NCBI GenBank assembly: GCA_963575745.1
Contig: CAUYUJ010016371.1
Location: forward strand, 885,726-949,725
Length of the DNA: 64,000 bases
Direction: 5' to 3'
Source: Prorocentrum cordatum
Taxonomy: Eukaryota; Sar; Dinophyceae; Prorocentrales; Prorocentraceae
Notes under the pieces: model-generated
What the model saw: the letters and a program-made list of their open reading frames with translations, nothing else
Database searches by the model: none
Told to the model about the DNA's origin: nothing
Shown here: in pieces, positions 55,263 through 64,000 of the stretch
Position numbering within the stretch: the stretch's first letter is position 1
Layout of the letters: every line of letters starts with the position of its first letter
Program-made: the position numbers and the translations under genes

Positions 55263-56290
55263 CGCGGACATCTCAAAATGTATGTCTATGCAGTTTCCCG
55301 CTCTTGTGCTCAAGAGAGGGCGCGGGTCCTGGCAGTGAGGGAGGACGAGGAGCAGGGGGCAGAGAGGCGGACCAAGACGTGCGCTGGCCTGATTGTTTCA
55401 ATGCGCGGTCCTCGAAGTCCCGACCATTTCTCCCTGGGGCCGACTTTTCACCCCGAGTCGCTGCTTGACTGTACCCAGGCCCAGCGGGCTTCTCAGAAGC
55501 CGAAACTGGCCAACAACCTCCTGTCATTTTCTCCACGACGCCAGCGCATCTGGGGTTGGCTCAGCCCCCGCCCGTTCCGTGCCGTAGCGGTTTGAAAGGT
55601 GCCCGTTTGTGGAGGAACTGGTGCACAGGAAATTAGGGAATGGAAAGAAAAGGTGTGGGACCTGGGACAACACGCGGAAGCAGGTGTCATTCCTCTGGAG
55701 GCGCCTCGCTCACAGCTTTGCTCGAAGGAGGAAGAGAAGGGGAGGGGGGACTTGGTGGCTCAGGCCATCTTAGGCAGCCTGGCGACACCCGAGCCCTACC
55801 CCCACTAATCATACATTCTCCTGATTCGATGGGAGGCAGGGGTAGGGCTCGGATTTCGCCACATGTTCGACAAACTCCGAACCCTACCCCCGCCGCCCAT
55901 CGAAATGCCCGAATCGTTGATCGGCGAGGGTCGCTTCAAAATCCCCTCAAAATGGGTCCCCAGACCGCTCCCAATGTCCAAACGCACCAATTTTTCGAGC
56001 TGCGTCGTCGACGTAGCCGTGGCGACGAGGGGGGCCCCCGAAGGCCAAGCAGCCTCGAACCCCGATCCTCGGGGTTCGAACCTGAATCGTGAATCGTTGA
56101 TCGGCGAGGGCAGGGTCCAGATTTCGCCGCCGACAGCTTCATATACGCCTCCCTGGACAACCCACCCCATCCGCTCCTCGCTGCGTGCGCTCCGCGGGGT
56201 CGCCCTCCCTGCTCCGAGCCGCCCCGCCAGGGCTGGCGTCCTGGGCGCGGGGCGAGGCGAGGCGAGCGCGCGAGGTCGGTCCAGCGGGAC
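55263..56290. other. No supported gene; internal duplication
   Basis: 'aatcgttgatcggcgaggg' occurs at 55912 and 56092 and 'ggctcggatttcgccac' has a relative at 56125, so a ~180-bp segment is partly duplicated. A block at 55265-55330 is an inverted relative of 58030-58095. Confidence 0.5.
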
Positions 56291-56307
56291 CGGCCCTACG
56301 AGGGCGG

Positions 56308-56540
56308 CGCGGGAGAGAGAGAGAGAGAGAGAGAGGCGCGCACGCGATCACGACGAGGCGACGACCCTCCTGACCCTCCGGTTAGGGGGGCCGCGCCCGC
56401 CCCCCCTAACCGGAGGAGGAGGAGGGGGAGGAGGAGGAGGGGGAGGAGGAGGAGGAGGAGGAGGAGGGGGAGGAGGAGGAGGAGGAGGAGGAGGAGGAGG
56501 AGGAGGAGGAGGAGGAGGAGGAGGAGGAGGAGGAGGAGGA
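56308..56540. repeat. (GA)n and (GGA)n tracts with a short hairpin
   Basis: GAGA at 56308-56332; 'ccggttagggggg' and its complement at 56380-56412 can pair; (GGA)n follows from 56412 to 56540. Confidence 0.95.
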
Positions 56541-56767
56541 CTTCGGCGACGACGCCGCGCCGCTGCCCCTCTTGGCTCCAGCAGCTCTGCCGCGGCCCCC
56601 TCCCCAAGCGCGCCCCCCGGGCGCGCGCGGGGCGGCCGGGGAGACCCACGCGGGGAGGGCGGCTGCGGTGCCAGGGGCCGGGGCCCTCAGGAGACGCGCT
56701 GTGCGCAGGAGTCGGCGCCGCGTCCGTGTGGGTAGCGACCACTGTGGTCCCAAAGGCGTGGCGTCGG

Positions 56768-56938
56768 TAAAACAGGGCTAGGACCGGGATACATCGCTCC
56801 AGAGCGTTCCGGAGCGCTCTCAGAGCGTTCCGGAACGCTCTGGAGCGGCCGCGGCGCCCAATACATCCTCCAAACCCGCCGATTCTCAGAGATTTCGAGT
56901 TATCCTGATCCGATTTTGTCCCGATCTTCGCGTCGTTT
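56768..56938 (+). repeat. 171-bp palindromic dispersed repeat, copy B
   Basis: Full-length copy, same orientation as 53327-53497. The core palindrome is more perfect here. Confidence 0.92.
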
Positions 56939-57497
56939 GATGTGGTCCCAGAGAAGTGGCGTCGCTGTTGTGCGACCTGCACCTGTGGAGGGTACGAGGG
57001 CCGGACCCCTGGCAGTCCCGCAGACGTGGTGGTGACCACGCCTGGCGGTGCGTCTCGGGCGGCTCGGTGCCACCACCCGGTTCGGGAGCTCGTGGGGCTT
57101 TTCGGAGATGCCGCGGAGACAAGTGGGTCCAGGAGTCACAAGACCCGGCGGTGACCCCGAGTGTTTCAAAACCCGGCGGTGACTGTCTGGGGACTCCTGC
57201 GCTCTCGCAGAGCGAACCAAAACACTGTCTGGGGACTCCAGGTCACCACCTGACATCTCATCACCTGGTTTGGGGGCTCCCAAGACTCGGGGAGACGATC
57301 GCAAGAGCCGGGGAGACGACGACGGAGTATGGAGGCGGGGAGCTGCGCGCGAACGCCTCGGCCTCCTCCCCAGACGTGCGCTGCGTCGTACAAGAGCAAT
57401 CTCCCCGGACTCTTCCCCCCACCAAAACCTCCCTGTGGTTGGCCCAGCAGGGGGTCTAGTTGAAAGGGGGTAGTGCAATAGCTCTGGAGCACTCGCA
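56939..57497. other. No supported gene; loose direct repeats
   Basis: 'cggtgactgtctggggactcc' and 'cactgtctggggactccag' at 57176-57245; 'gagacgatcgcaagagccgg' style repeats at 57290-57330. Confidence 0.45.
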
Positions 57498-57880
57498 TTG
57501 CAAACGCACTGCGACAGAGAAGTGTATGGCACTGTGCTGCAACTCATGCCTGGCACGCGCGAGGAGCCCAGCAACATTTTTGCGCACCGGAACGTACTGC
57601 ACGCCCCAGATCTACTGCAACCCAACAAACCTGTTGCTCCAAATCTGTTGCGCCGCCCTCTTTGCGCTGCACCCCCTTGTGTGTTTAGGTCGGGCATGTC
57701 CTCCTACAGTCGAATTTGGGACGAAAAATCAAACATATTCAAAAAATACAGAAAATGCTCAAACTATTGTCCCCAGATGATTTTTGTTGTGTTGAATTCT
57801 CCTCCTGTAGATGGACCCGCCCGACATAATTTTGGGTCCACCAAACTCCCGTCGCGCAAGGAGATCACGGTGGGAGGCCT
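57498..57880 (+). CDS. Weak candidate open frame
   Basis: The frame is open from 57498 to a stop at 58217. Only the first ~120 codons look protein-like (mixed residues with Asn, Lys, Tyr, Phe, unlike the Arg/Gly filler elsewhere). The remainder runs through repeat-related sequence. No splice sites or domain seen. More likely fortuitous than real. Confidence 0.2.
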
Positions 57881-57949
57881 CCGGGGGCCCTCGCGCGCCC
57901 CAGAAGCGCCTCGGGGGGGTGAGAAGCTGCCCCATGGGGAGAACTGGTC

Positions 57950-58110
57950 GCGACTTCTGGGGACCGCGGACATAAACATCCAGACATCGCACGTCTGGAT
58001 CTGCCTCTCTTGCTCCTCACTGCTAACTAGGGCCCGTGCCCTCTCTGGAGTACAGGAACAGGAAACCAAATACACACATACACGTTTGGATGTCTGCGCG
58101 GGTTCCTTGG
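57950..58110. repeat. Imperfect inverted repeat related to 55.27 kb
   Basis: 'cggacataaacatccagac' (57967) pairs loosely with 'gtttggatgtctgcg' (58084). The right half matches 55265-55330 in opposite orientation. Confidence 0.6.
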
Positions 58111-58454
58111 ATCAGCGCTACCCTCATCCCCCCTGGCGGCGCCTCCGGCGCTCCGCGCGCCAGAGTGGGGTCCAGCGTCGCTCCAAGAAATGGATCCCAA
58201 CAGTTTGCGATTTGTAGTTCTTTGCTTTTCGACTGAGGGATCGTGCAGCTCACGCATGGGTACAGGCCTAAAGCTGATGGCTGGCCCCCCCCCGTCGTGG
58301 TCCAAGGCCCTAAGCGGCACGCGTCTTGAGCAGGTTGCTTGAAGGAGACGCAGCGAGCTTTGTCGTTTCTCCTCCATCCCCCTCCAACCTTGTGTTCCTC
58401 CCTCGTCTTCCCTGATTGGCCTGTTTTCCATCACCACCACCATGAGTTGGAGGG

Positions 58455-58640
58455 GGAGGGGGTCCTCCTCCTCCTCCTCCTCCTCCTCCTCCTCCTCCTC
58501 CTCTTCGTCCTCCTCCTCCTCCTCCTCCTCCTCTTCGTCCTCCTCCTTCTCCTCTTCGTCCTCCTCCTCCTCTTCGTCCTCCTCCTCCCTCCCCCCCTCC
58601 AATTTACGGTGGTGGTGGTGGTGGTGGTGGAAAACAGGCC
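58455..58640. repeat. (TCC)n then (GTG)n trinucleotide tracts
   Basis: CTCCTC with CTTCGTC interruptions (58459-58600), then GTGGTG (58609-58630). Confidence 0.96.
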
Positions 58641-59290
58641 CATCACTCCCTCCCTCGGGCGCACGCTGGCAAGGACTACGGATCCCTGGATGTGGCGCGC
58701 GGTCTAACCACATTGAGGGGCAACGATAGGAAGGAGGCATACCCATCGGTCGGACAAATAGGTAGAAACATGAAGTAGGAAGGCGTTGAAAATAGATTGG
58801 GTTTCCGCCGAGGAGGGAAAAGGTGAAACCACTCGATCGTTGAAGTAGGACGACGCGTAAAGCAGATTGGAATCGGGGAATCCAAAAATACCTACTTTCA
58901 ACGACCGATGGGTAGGGGGGGATGGATGCATCGACCTGGAGTCGGCCAACATCGCCGATACGTCGGGCGACGGGCCCCCGATCGTGAGGCCGCACCTTCC
59001 CAAGGGCGGGGTGGGGGCTGTCGGGCCCCTTATCGGCGATCCGTGGGCGACTGAGGATGGATGCCTCCCCCCCCCTATGCCTATCCCCCCCCCCCTGTCG
59101 TTGCCCCTGCCACATCCACGGAGCGGGGGACCCCCCCCCTCCCCCCACGAGCCGCGAGGGCCCCAACAACGCAGCCTGAGCTCTGGCGACGGGGCGCCCC
59201 CGATGTTCGCATGGAAATCGGAGCCCCCATCAGCACGGCCGCGCCTGGGACAGAAGAACATCCTTCAAGCACATGACACCCTTGGACAGA
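58641..59290. other. No supported gene; C-rich
   Basis: 'cgttgaagtagg' / 'cctactttcaacga' words form a loose hairpin over 58770-58910. C-runs at 59065-59145. Confidence 0.45.
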
Positions 59291-59295
59291 AGGAC

Positions 59296-59340
59296 ATGAT
59301 CATGATCATGATCATGATCATGATCATGATCATGATCATG

Positions 59341-59374
<34 letters not shown>

Positions 59375-59386
59375 GCATCATCATCG

Positions 59387-59460
<74 letters not shown>

Positions 59461-59582
59461 GTCATCATCATCATCATCAAAATCATCGTCATCATCATCG
59501 TCATCGTCATCGTCATCGTCATCCTCATCATCAATATCATCGTCATCATCATCGTCATCGTCATCGTCATCCTCATCCTCAT
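59296..59582. repeat. (ATGATC)n then (ATC)n microsatellite
   Basis: GATCAT hexamers to 59345, then ATC trinucleotides with GTC variants to 59582. Frames give polyIle or polyAsp/Met. Confidence 0.97.
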
Positions 59583-59618
59583 TACCATTGAAATCCTGCA
59601 AGAACATGAAATAGTGAA

Positions 59619-59820
59619 ATAGGGAAACAAATAATGACATACGCATAACAACTCGGAGGTCCGCGCGGATTTCCCAGATCGGGGCTGGACCCCCGTCCCT
59701 GTCGCGCGGAGCGCGCCTCAGGCGGCGCTGGAGGCGCCGCCAGGAGTGTCCAGCGCGGATCCGAGAAATCCGCGCGGACCTCCGAGTTTTCATGTTTTAT
59801 GCCATTATTCGTTTCCCTAT
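59619..59820. mobile_element. 202-bp foldback element
   Basis: Arms begin ATAGGGAAACAAATAATG at 59619 and end with the near-complement at 59820. They include a perfect 24-bp inverted pair (59650-59673 with 59765-59788, starting AACTCGGAGGTCCGC). The loop is GC-rich with a 'ggcgctggaggcgcc' hairpin. No coding capacity; no target duplication seen. Confidence 0.88.
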
Positions 59821-60427
59821 GACGTCCTTCGCCCGACCAGCTGAGGTACATTCCAGGGCCTCCCCCCCCCAGGACGCACCAGAGCATCCAGCCAGCACAA
59901 AGAACACTGAAGGGGAATTGTGACACACAAATACATACACACAAATAAAAATATCCCCCATATTTTCCCATATTTTCTGGGTCCTTGTCTTCCCCCCCAC
60001 TTCCCATATTTTCCCATATTTTCTAGGAATCGCCGATTAATTGTGTCTGTGTGTTTTTTCCCCTCCTGAAACACCAGGACGCCCTTCCCGAGCCGACCTC
60101 GACCACATGCCCCGGCCCGAGCGTAGCCCACGCCTTCGCGCCTCCCCGCGGGTGGCAATGCGAGGTGGCCTAACCGAGGGGTGCCCGACAGTACCCTGGC
60201 GCGGCTCCCGTGCCGCGCCGATGCGCAGAACGAATTCGGAGAACTTGCCGTCCTCTGGCTCCCAGCAGCTCCGTCTAAGCAGCGGCCGGCAAGGAGCCCC
60301 AGAGGGGCCCCCTCGGGCCCCTTGCGGAGCCCGCAGGGGCCCCGGAGGGCTCCTTCAGCGCCCTGTCCTTCACCCCCCCCGCATGTACCACCCGCCCGAG
60401 CCTCGCCGTCCCACACTCCGTCCCCCC
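59821..60427. other. No supported gene; short direct repeat
   Basis: TTCCCATATTTTCCCATATT occurs twice (about 59958 and 60002). The rest is C-rich. Confidence 0.45.
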
Positions 60428-60429
60428 TG

Positions 60430-60835
60430 CTGGTGCACGGCGCAGAGGACCTCGGATAGGGGGCCACATGCGAACCCTGCCATCACCCCCCACGATTTCT
60501 GAGGGGGAGGGTGGGGTTCACTTCGCTCGGGAGCTCCCGAACGAAGTGAACCCCGCCCTCGGGAGCGGCCAAAAGGGGGGTGTCCAAGAGGGGGGGGGTG
60601 CAAATCATGACCGGCGGCATGGGCGCGGCCCAGCGGGGGGGCCAGGGACGTAATGAAATAAGAAGAGGCGCCATGAAATCTGGGGAAAAATCATGGCCCC
60701 CGCCATGATATCCACCCCCCCCTAGTCATCACCCCCCTCTTTTCCGCCCCCGACACCCTCCCCCTCAGAAATCGTGGGGGTTAACGGTAGGGTTTGCATT
60801 GTGGCCCCCTATCCGAGGTCCTCGGCGCCCTCTCC
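60430..60835. mobile_element. ~405-bp foldback element with nested palindrome
   Basis: Arms of about 80 bp: left around 'gaggacctcggatagggggc' (60444) through 'cacgatttctgagggggag' (60490); right is the complement, 60757-60830. Inside lies a 42-bp near-perfect palindrome at 60513-60554 (starts GGGGTTCACTTCG). No protein frame. Confidence 0.87.
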
Positions 60836-60965
60836 CTCCCCGAGGAGGCCGCGAGCCCGCGGCCGGAGCCTTCCGGGGGGGGGCGGGGAGGCAGAGGGCC
60901 AGGCACCTCGCCCCGCCCAGCTGGCACGAAGCCAGGACGAGGAGGACCTCGGCGGAGGAGCAGTC

Positions 60966-61455
60966 GGGAATCTCTGAGGTCTGGCGGTGCTGGAGGATGG
61001 CTCGGGTTGCAGCGGGGGCCAGTCCACGAGAAACCTGCCACAAGAAACCCGGGCCTGTGAGCCCAGGACGTCCATTGATTGTTGGTGTGGGAACGTCCCG
61101 CTTTCCATAGCAAACAAGCCCAAGAAACCCAGGGCACCCTGGAGGCAAGCAGGGTGTTTCTTGGCATGGGCCCCCACTGTATTTTGCTGGACCACATCCC
61201 CACAATAGTCTCGAGCACCCAGAGGAGTATCGAAACATCGTCGAAAGAGTATCGCCTCCCAGGGCCCGACACGTGAAAACCCTCCAACTTCGGTACTTTC
61301 TTGATGTTCGAAAGTCTTTCTGGTGGTCAAAGCTAAAAATAGGTTGGAACATCATGAGGCTCGGGCGACGCGGCCTTCGCAAAGCGTAAGGAAAGCTCTG
61401 AGAGCGTTCCGGAACGCGCTGGAACAGAGTTATCCTCGTGCTAGCCCCGCCCGAC
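60966..61455 (-). repeat. 171-bp dispersed repeat split by a ~351-bp insertion
   Basis: The first part ('gggaatctctgaggtctggcgg', 'ggaggatggctcggg') ends at 61006. The second part ('ctcgggcgacgcggcc', 'tctgagagcgttccggaac', 'cctcgtgcta') resumes at 61358. GGCTCGGG is present on both sides (60999-61006 and 61358-61365). The copy at 48.9 kb shows the uninterrupted order. Confidence 0.8.
61007..61357. mobile_element. ~351-bp putative insertion with 8-bp target duplication
   Basis: Bounded by direct GGCTCGGG repeats. The ends (TTGCAGCGGG and AACATCATGA) are not inverted repeats, so it is not a classic DNA transposon. No coding frame. It could be a short non-autonomous retroelement or filler DNA. 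Confidence 0.6.
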
Positions 61456-62201
61456 TCGTCCCGTCCATTGGAGGGACGAGAACAAAGTCATGCTACGATT
61501 GGCTCAGGACACGTTCCAAACATTCCAGAATATCTCGCGGCCCTCTTTCTGCAACCCGTGCGCAGCACCAGGGAATCTGTGAGATCCGAGAAATCCTTCA
61601 ACGTGGTAATCTCATGACCTCTTGCCCCCGTGAGGGAAGGAGACTAAGAACCGTTCCGCTGGGGCCTGGTTCGCTCCTACATTAAGTGTTCGAGGGGCAA
61701 CCCACATGGAACGCTGATCCGAGGCTGCACCACCTCTGGCGCACGACCCGAATCACAAAACTCGGTACGAATTACCCGTGTCCAGATCCGCGGGGTGGGA
61801 AAAACAACATCCCCTACGTCGAGACATTTCCTGCACATGACTGCTTCGTGAGAAGCAGCATGGGGAGATGCAGGGGAAATGCAGAAAGGGAGCGAGGGGC
61901 GGCGAGGAAGGTCCCAAAGAGAGGGGTTTCTTGGTCGAGGGATACCCCCTGCGAAATGCTTTAGAAATCATGGGTTAAGAAATTCATAGTCTCAGAATTT
62001 GAATAAAAAAACCAGAATGTCTATTCAAATCGTGGGATTTACATTGAAACATTAAGAATAATCGAGACTCTGGCCGAAAACTTGGGTATTCTTAAGCATC
62101 GCCTAGAGTGTACCATGTGCCGCAGCCCACGATGCGAAGAGGGGATGTCAGGGCGGTGGCTGGGCGAGGGAGAGGGAGAAGAGGATGTCAAGGGAGGTGA
62201 T
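61456..62201. other. No supported gene
   Basis: Mixed sequence becoming A/T-richer at 61960-62100. A 92-codon plus frame ending at 61964 has mixed residues but no ATG start or splice support. Confidence 0.4.
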
Positions 62202-62404
62202 TCGGCGGCGAGCGAGGGGGGGAAGTGAGACGGAAAACGCCTTCTCAGAAGGCGGCCGGACTTCTCAGAAACCCTCGCGCCATCTGAAAGGCTTTGCCTG
62301 TCCTCGGGGAAGGCGGAGAAGACTTCTCAGAAGCCCAGGAGCCTTCCGAACCTTCTGAAAAAAAGGCCTTTTCGTTCTCACTTCCCCCCCTCGCTCGCCG
62401 CCGA
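62202..62404. mobile_element. 203-bp foldback element
   Basis: Arms of about 50 bp: left starts TCGGCGGCGAGCGAGGGG, right ends with its complement at 62404. About 88% match by eye. The interior holds three copies of ACTTCTCAGAA or relatives. Confidence 0.87.
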
Positions 62405-62571
62405 GCGGAGGGTGGAGAGGGGAAAGGGGGACGGAGGGGTGCAGTGGGGAGGGGGGGGGGTGCCTGGACGTCTCCCCCCGGGGCGCTCTCTGACCAACAC
62501 CCCGGGGCAACTCGAACCGTGGCGACGGGGGAATGGTGGCGGCGCTGGCGCGTGTCTGAGCTCTACGTCGT

Positions 62572-62715
62572 CGTCCTCCTCCTCCTCCTCTTCCTCCTCC
62601 TCCTCCTTTGCCTCTACCTCCTCCTCCTCCTCCTCCTCCTCCTCCTCCTCCTCCTCTTCCTCCTCGTCCTCCTCCTCGTCCTCGTCGTCCTCCTCCTCCT
62701 CCTCCTCCTCCGACT
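62572..62715. repeat. (CCT)n trinucleotide tract
   Basis: CTCCTC with CTCGTC interruptions over about 140 bp. Confidence 0.96.
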
Positions 62716-62834
62716 CCATTCCTTTATCTTATCAATAATTTCTCCCTGTCGCAATCCGAGGCCAGTTCTTAGGGCGGTCCGGGCGTTTCGCTTGCGATTT
62801 CCTCACCACTTATGACTCTGAAGCTTAAAAAGTG

Positions 62835-63245
62835 GCAACGGTTTCACTCATGGAGGGCGGGTGGTTTTCAAAATGTGGCTCTCGCCTCAGCGGCGCGCAC
62901 ATTCGCTTCAAAACTTTGCAAGAGCTTCACGGATGGAGGGCGGGTGGTTTTGAAAATGTGGCTCTCGCCTTAGCGCCGCGAACACTCGTTTCAAACATTT
63001 GCAAGAGCTTCATTGATGGAGGGCGGGTGGTTTTCAACATGTGGCTCTCGCCTTAGTGCCGCGCACATTCGTTTCAAATATTTCCAAGAGCTTCACGGAC
63101 GGAAGGCGGGTGGTCTTCAACATGTGGCTCTCACTCAGCGCCGCGCACACTCGTTGTAAATATTAGCAAAGAGTTTAACGGATTGAGGGCGGTTCCTTTA
63201 GCGCTCGCACATTCGTTTTGGAAATTTGTAAGAGTTTCACTGATC
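62835..63245. repeat. 84-bp tandem repeat, five units
   Basis: GGAGGGCGGGTGG recurs at 62851, 62935, 63018, 63102 (GGAAGG variant) and, diverged, 63184. Each unit continues 'ttttcaaaatgtggctctcgc', 'gcgccgcgcacattcg', 'tttcaaa', 'gcaagagcttcac'. Confidence 0.95.
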
Positions 63246-64000
63246 CCCATGGTCAACGAACAAGAAACGGTGTTTTGGACGAATTCCGGATAACGCGGGT
63301 GCGCCAATTATGTTGATTCGCGGTGTCGAAGTCCCAAAAATGGCGTTCAGCCACGGTTCTGGATCGTCAAGGCGCAGCAGTCAGGTTGATCCGTGGCGTT
63401 GGAATCCCGAGAACAATGTTTTGGCATGCTTCAGGGTCTTCAACGGGTTGTCTTCCAACGAGGCAGTTTCTTCAAAGGGAAAAAAACCGTTGTAAGGGCC
63501 TACGAAAAGGAAGCTTGGAGAGAGGGTTAACTCCAACATCGTTGATGACCCTTGGGCTTACTATGGTCCTCCTCCTCCTCCTCGTCAGCCTCTTCCCCCC
63601 CCTCCAAACATGCGATGCCTCGATGTTCCCCAAAACGCGGACCTGGAATTCACGACACTTCCCCCAAGGCCAATCTTTCGCTCTGCGGTGTTTCTTGGCT
63701 GCCTTGCATTGCATCCTCGGGGGACCTCGTCTGTCCCGTCGCGACCCTATCCGCGTCGAATCCGTGTCGAATACATGTCGGCCTCGTCGGATCCGTGTCG
63801 AATCCGTGTCGAATCCGCGCCGAATGCCCGCCAAATCCGCACCGAGGCCGCACCGAGCCCGCGCCAGGCACAAGAAGAGACACCAATTCTGGGGACAGGC
63901 GGGGTCCCCCGAAGATGCAACATATGAGCATCGTTTATCCGACCCCCATCCCCAGCGGCGTGGCCTGGGCCCCACTGGCCGATTAACCCCCCTAGATGGG
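63246..64000. other. No supported gene; 12-bp repeat
   Basis: CGTGTCGAATCC-type 12-bp units at 63750-63835. Otherwise mixed sequence; no gene seen up to the window end. Confidence 0.5.

Noticed and set aside
54545-55595. Serine-, leucine-, proline- or glutamate-rich frames of 200-300 codons
   Set aside because: They come from the (TCC)n/(TGC)n tract; every frame is open there.
56900-57697. 265-codon minus frame
   Set aside because: Arg/Ser/Pro/Gly-rich throughout and runs into the 171-bp dispersed repeat; no splice or start support.
59230-59793. Poly-Asp and poly-Ile frames
   Set aside because: Translation of (ATC)n; no protein-like flanks.

Overview
The window looks like nuclear DNA of a eukaryote, most probably a dinoflagellate. 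It is GC-rich by eye. It has few genes, separated by kilobases of tandem, inverted and dispersed repeats. The credible reading frames are bounded by splice-like junctions. One predicted secreted protein has the short post-signal 'LLQ' stretch I associate with dinoflagellate secreted proteins (from memory, not checked). There are no bacterial operons, no recognisable rRNA or tRNA, and no CRISPR. Lineage is an inference; no marker gene is present.

Genes. The best-supported models are all on the minus strand. (1) 6623-2181: a two-exon gene for a ~1,273-residue protein with paired CxxC motifs and a helical C-terminal half. (2) 11078-10518: a 186-residue polyQ/Ser/Pro/Ala-rich protein. (3) 25409-21023, perhaps continuing to 20443: a large multi-exon gene with an RG-rich start, nuclear-localisation-like basic clusters, an acidic tail and one frame break near 23,860. 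(4) 31781-31298: a small secreted cysteine-rich protein with a candidate 49-nt intron. Weaker candidates are 14.7-16.3 kb (-), 9124-9255 (+), and a compact block at 50.5-52.8 kb with a frame-broken plus-strand gene facing minus-strand exon-like frames. None of these proteins could be assigned a function. The shared strand over the first 32 kb fits the unidirectional gene clusters known in dinoflagellates.

Repeat landscape. Region by region: degenerate ~240-bp repeats (7.1-8.0 kb); 'cttggggcctc' repeats (9.6-10.3 kb and four other arrays); ~170-bp arrays (11.3-12.5 kb) and 115-170-bp arrays (12.5-13.2 kb); a 299-bp hairpin (13.3-13.6 kb); a two-orientation array of ~170-bp CG-runs units (17.1-19.1 kb); G34 plus a long (GA)n run (20.0 kb); CATA microsatellites (26.4-27.8 kb); 'GATGTCTC..GCGAAAC' arrays at 28.8, 32.1, 41.8 and 44.7 kb; coding-like minisatellites (32.2, 36.4 and 40.4-41.6 kb); a pyrimidine/AT-rich ~250-bp array (42.3-43.3 kb); a 650-bp foldback (43.8-44.4 kb); TTACACAC repeats (47.4-47.8 kb); trinucleotide runs (55, 56.4, 58.5, 59.3 and 62.6 kb); and several small foldback elements (48.4, 59.6, 60.4 and 62.2 kb).

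The most interesting structural signals are the foldback elements, a dispersed 171-bp palindromic repeat with one copy apparently interrupted by a ~351-bp insertion with an 8-bp target duplication, and the repeatedly occurring GATGTCTC motif arrays. All boundaries and intron calls are by eye and untested.
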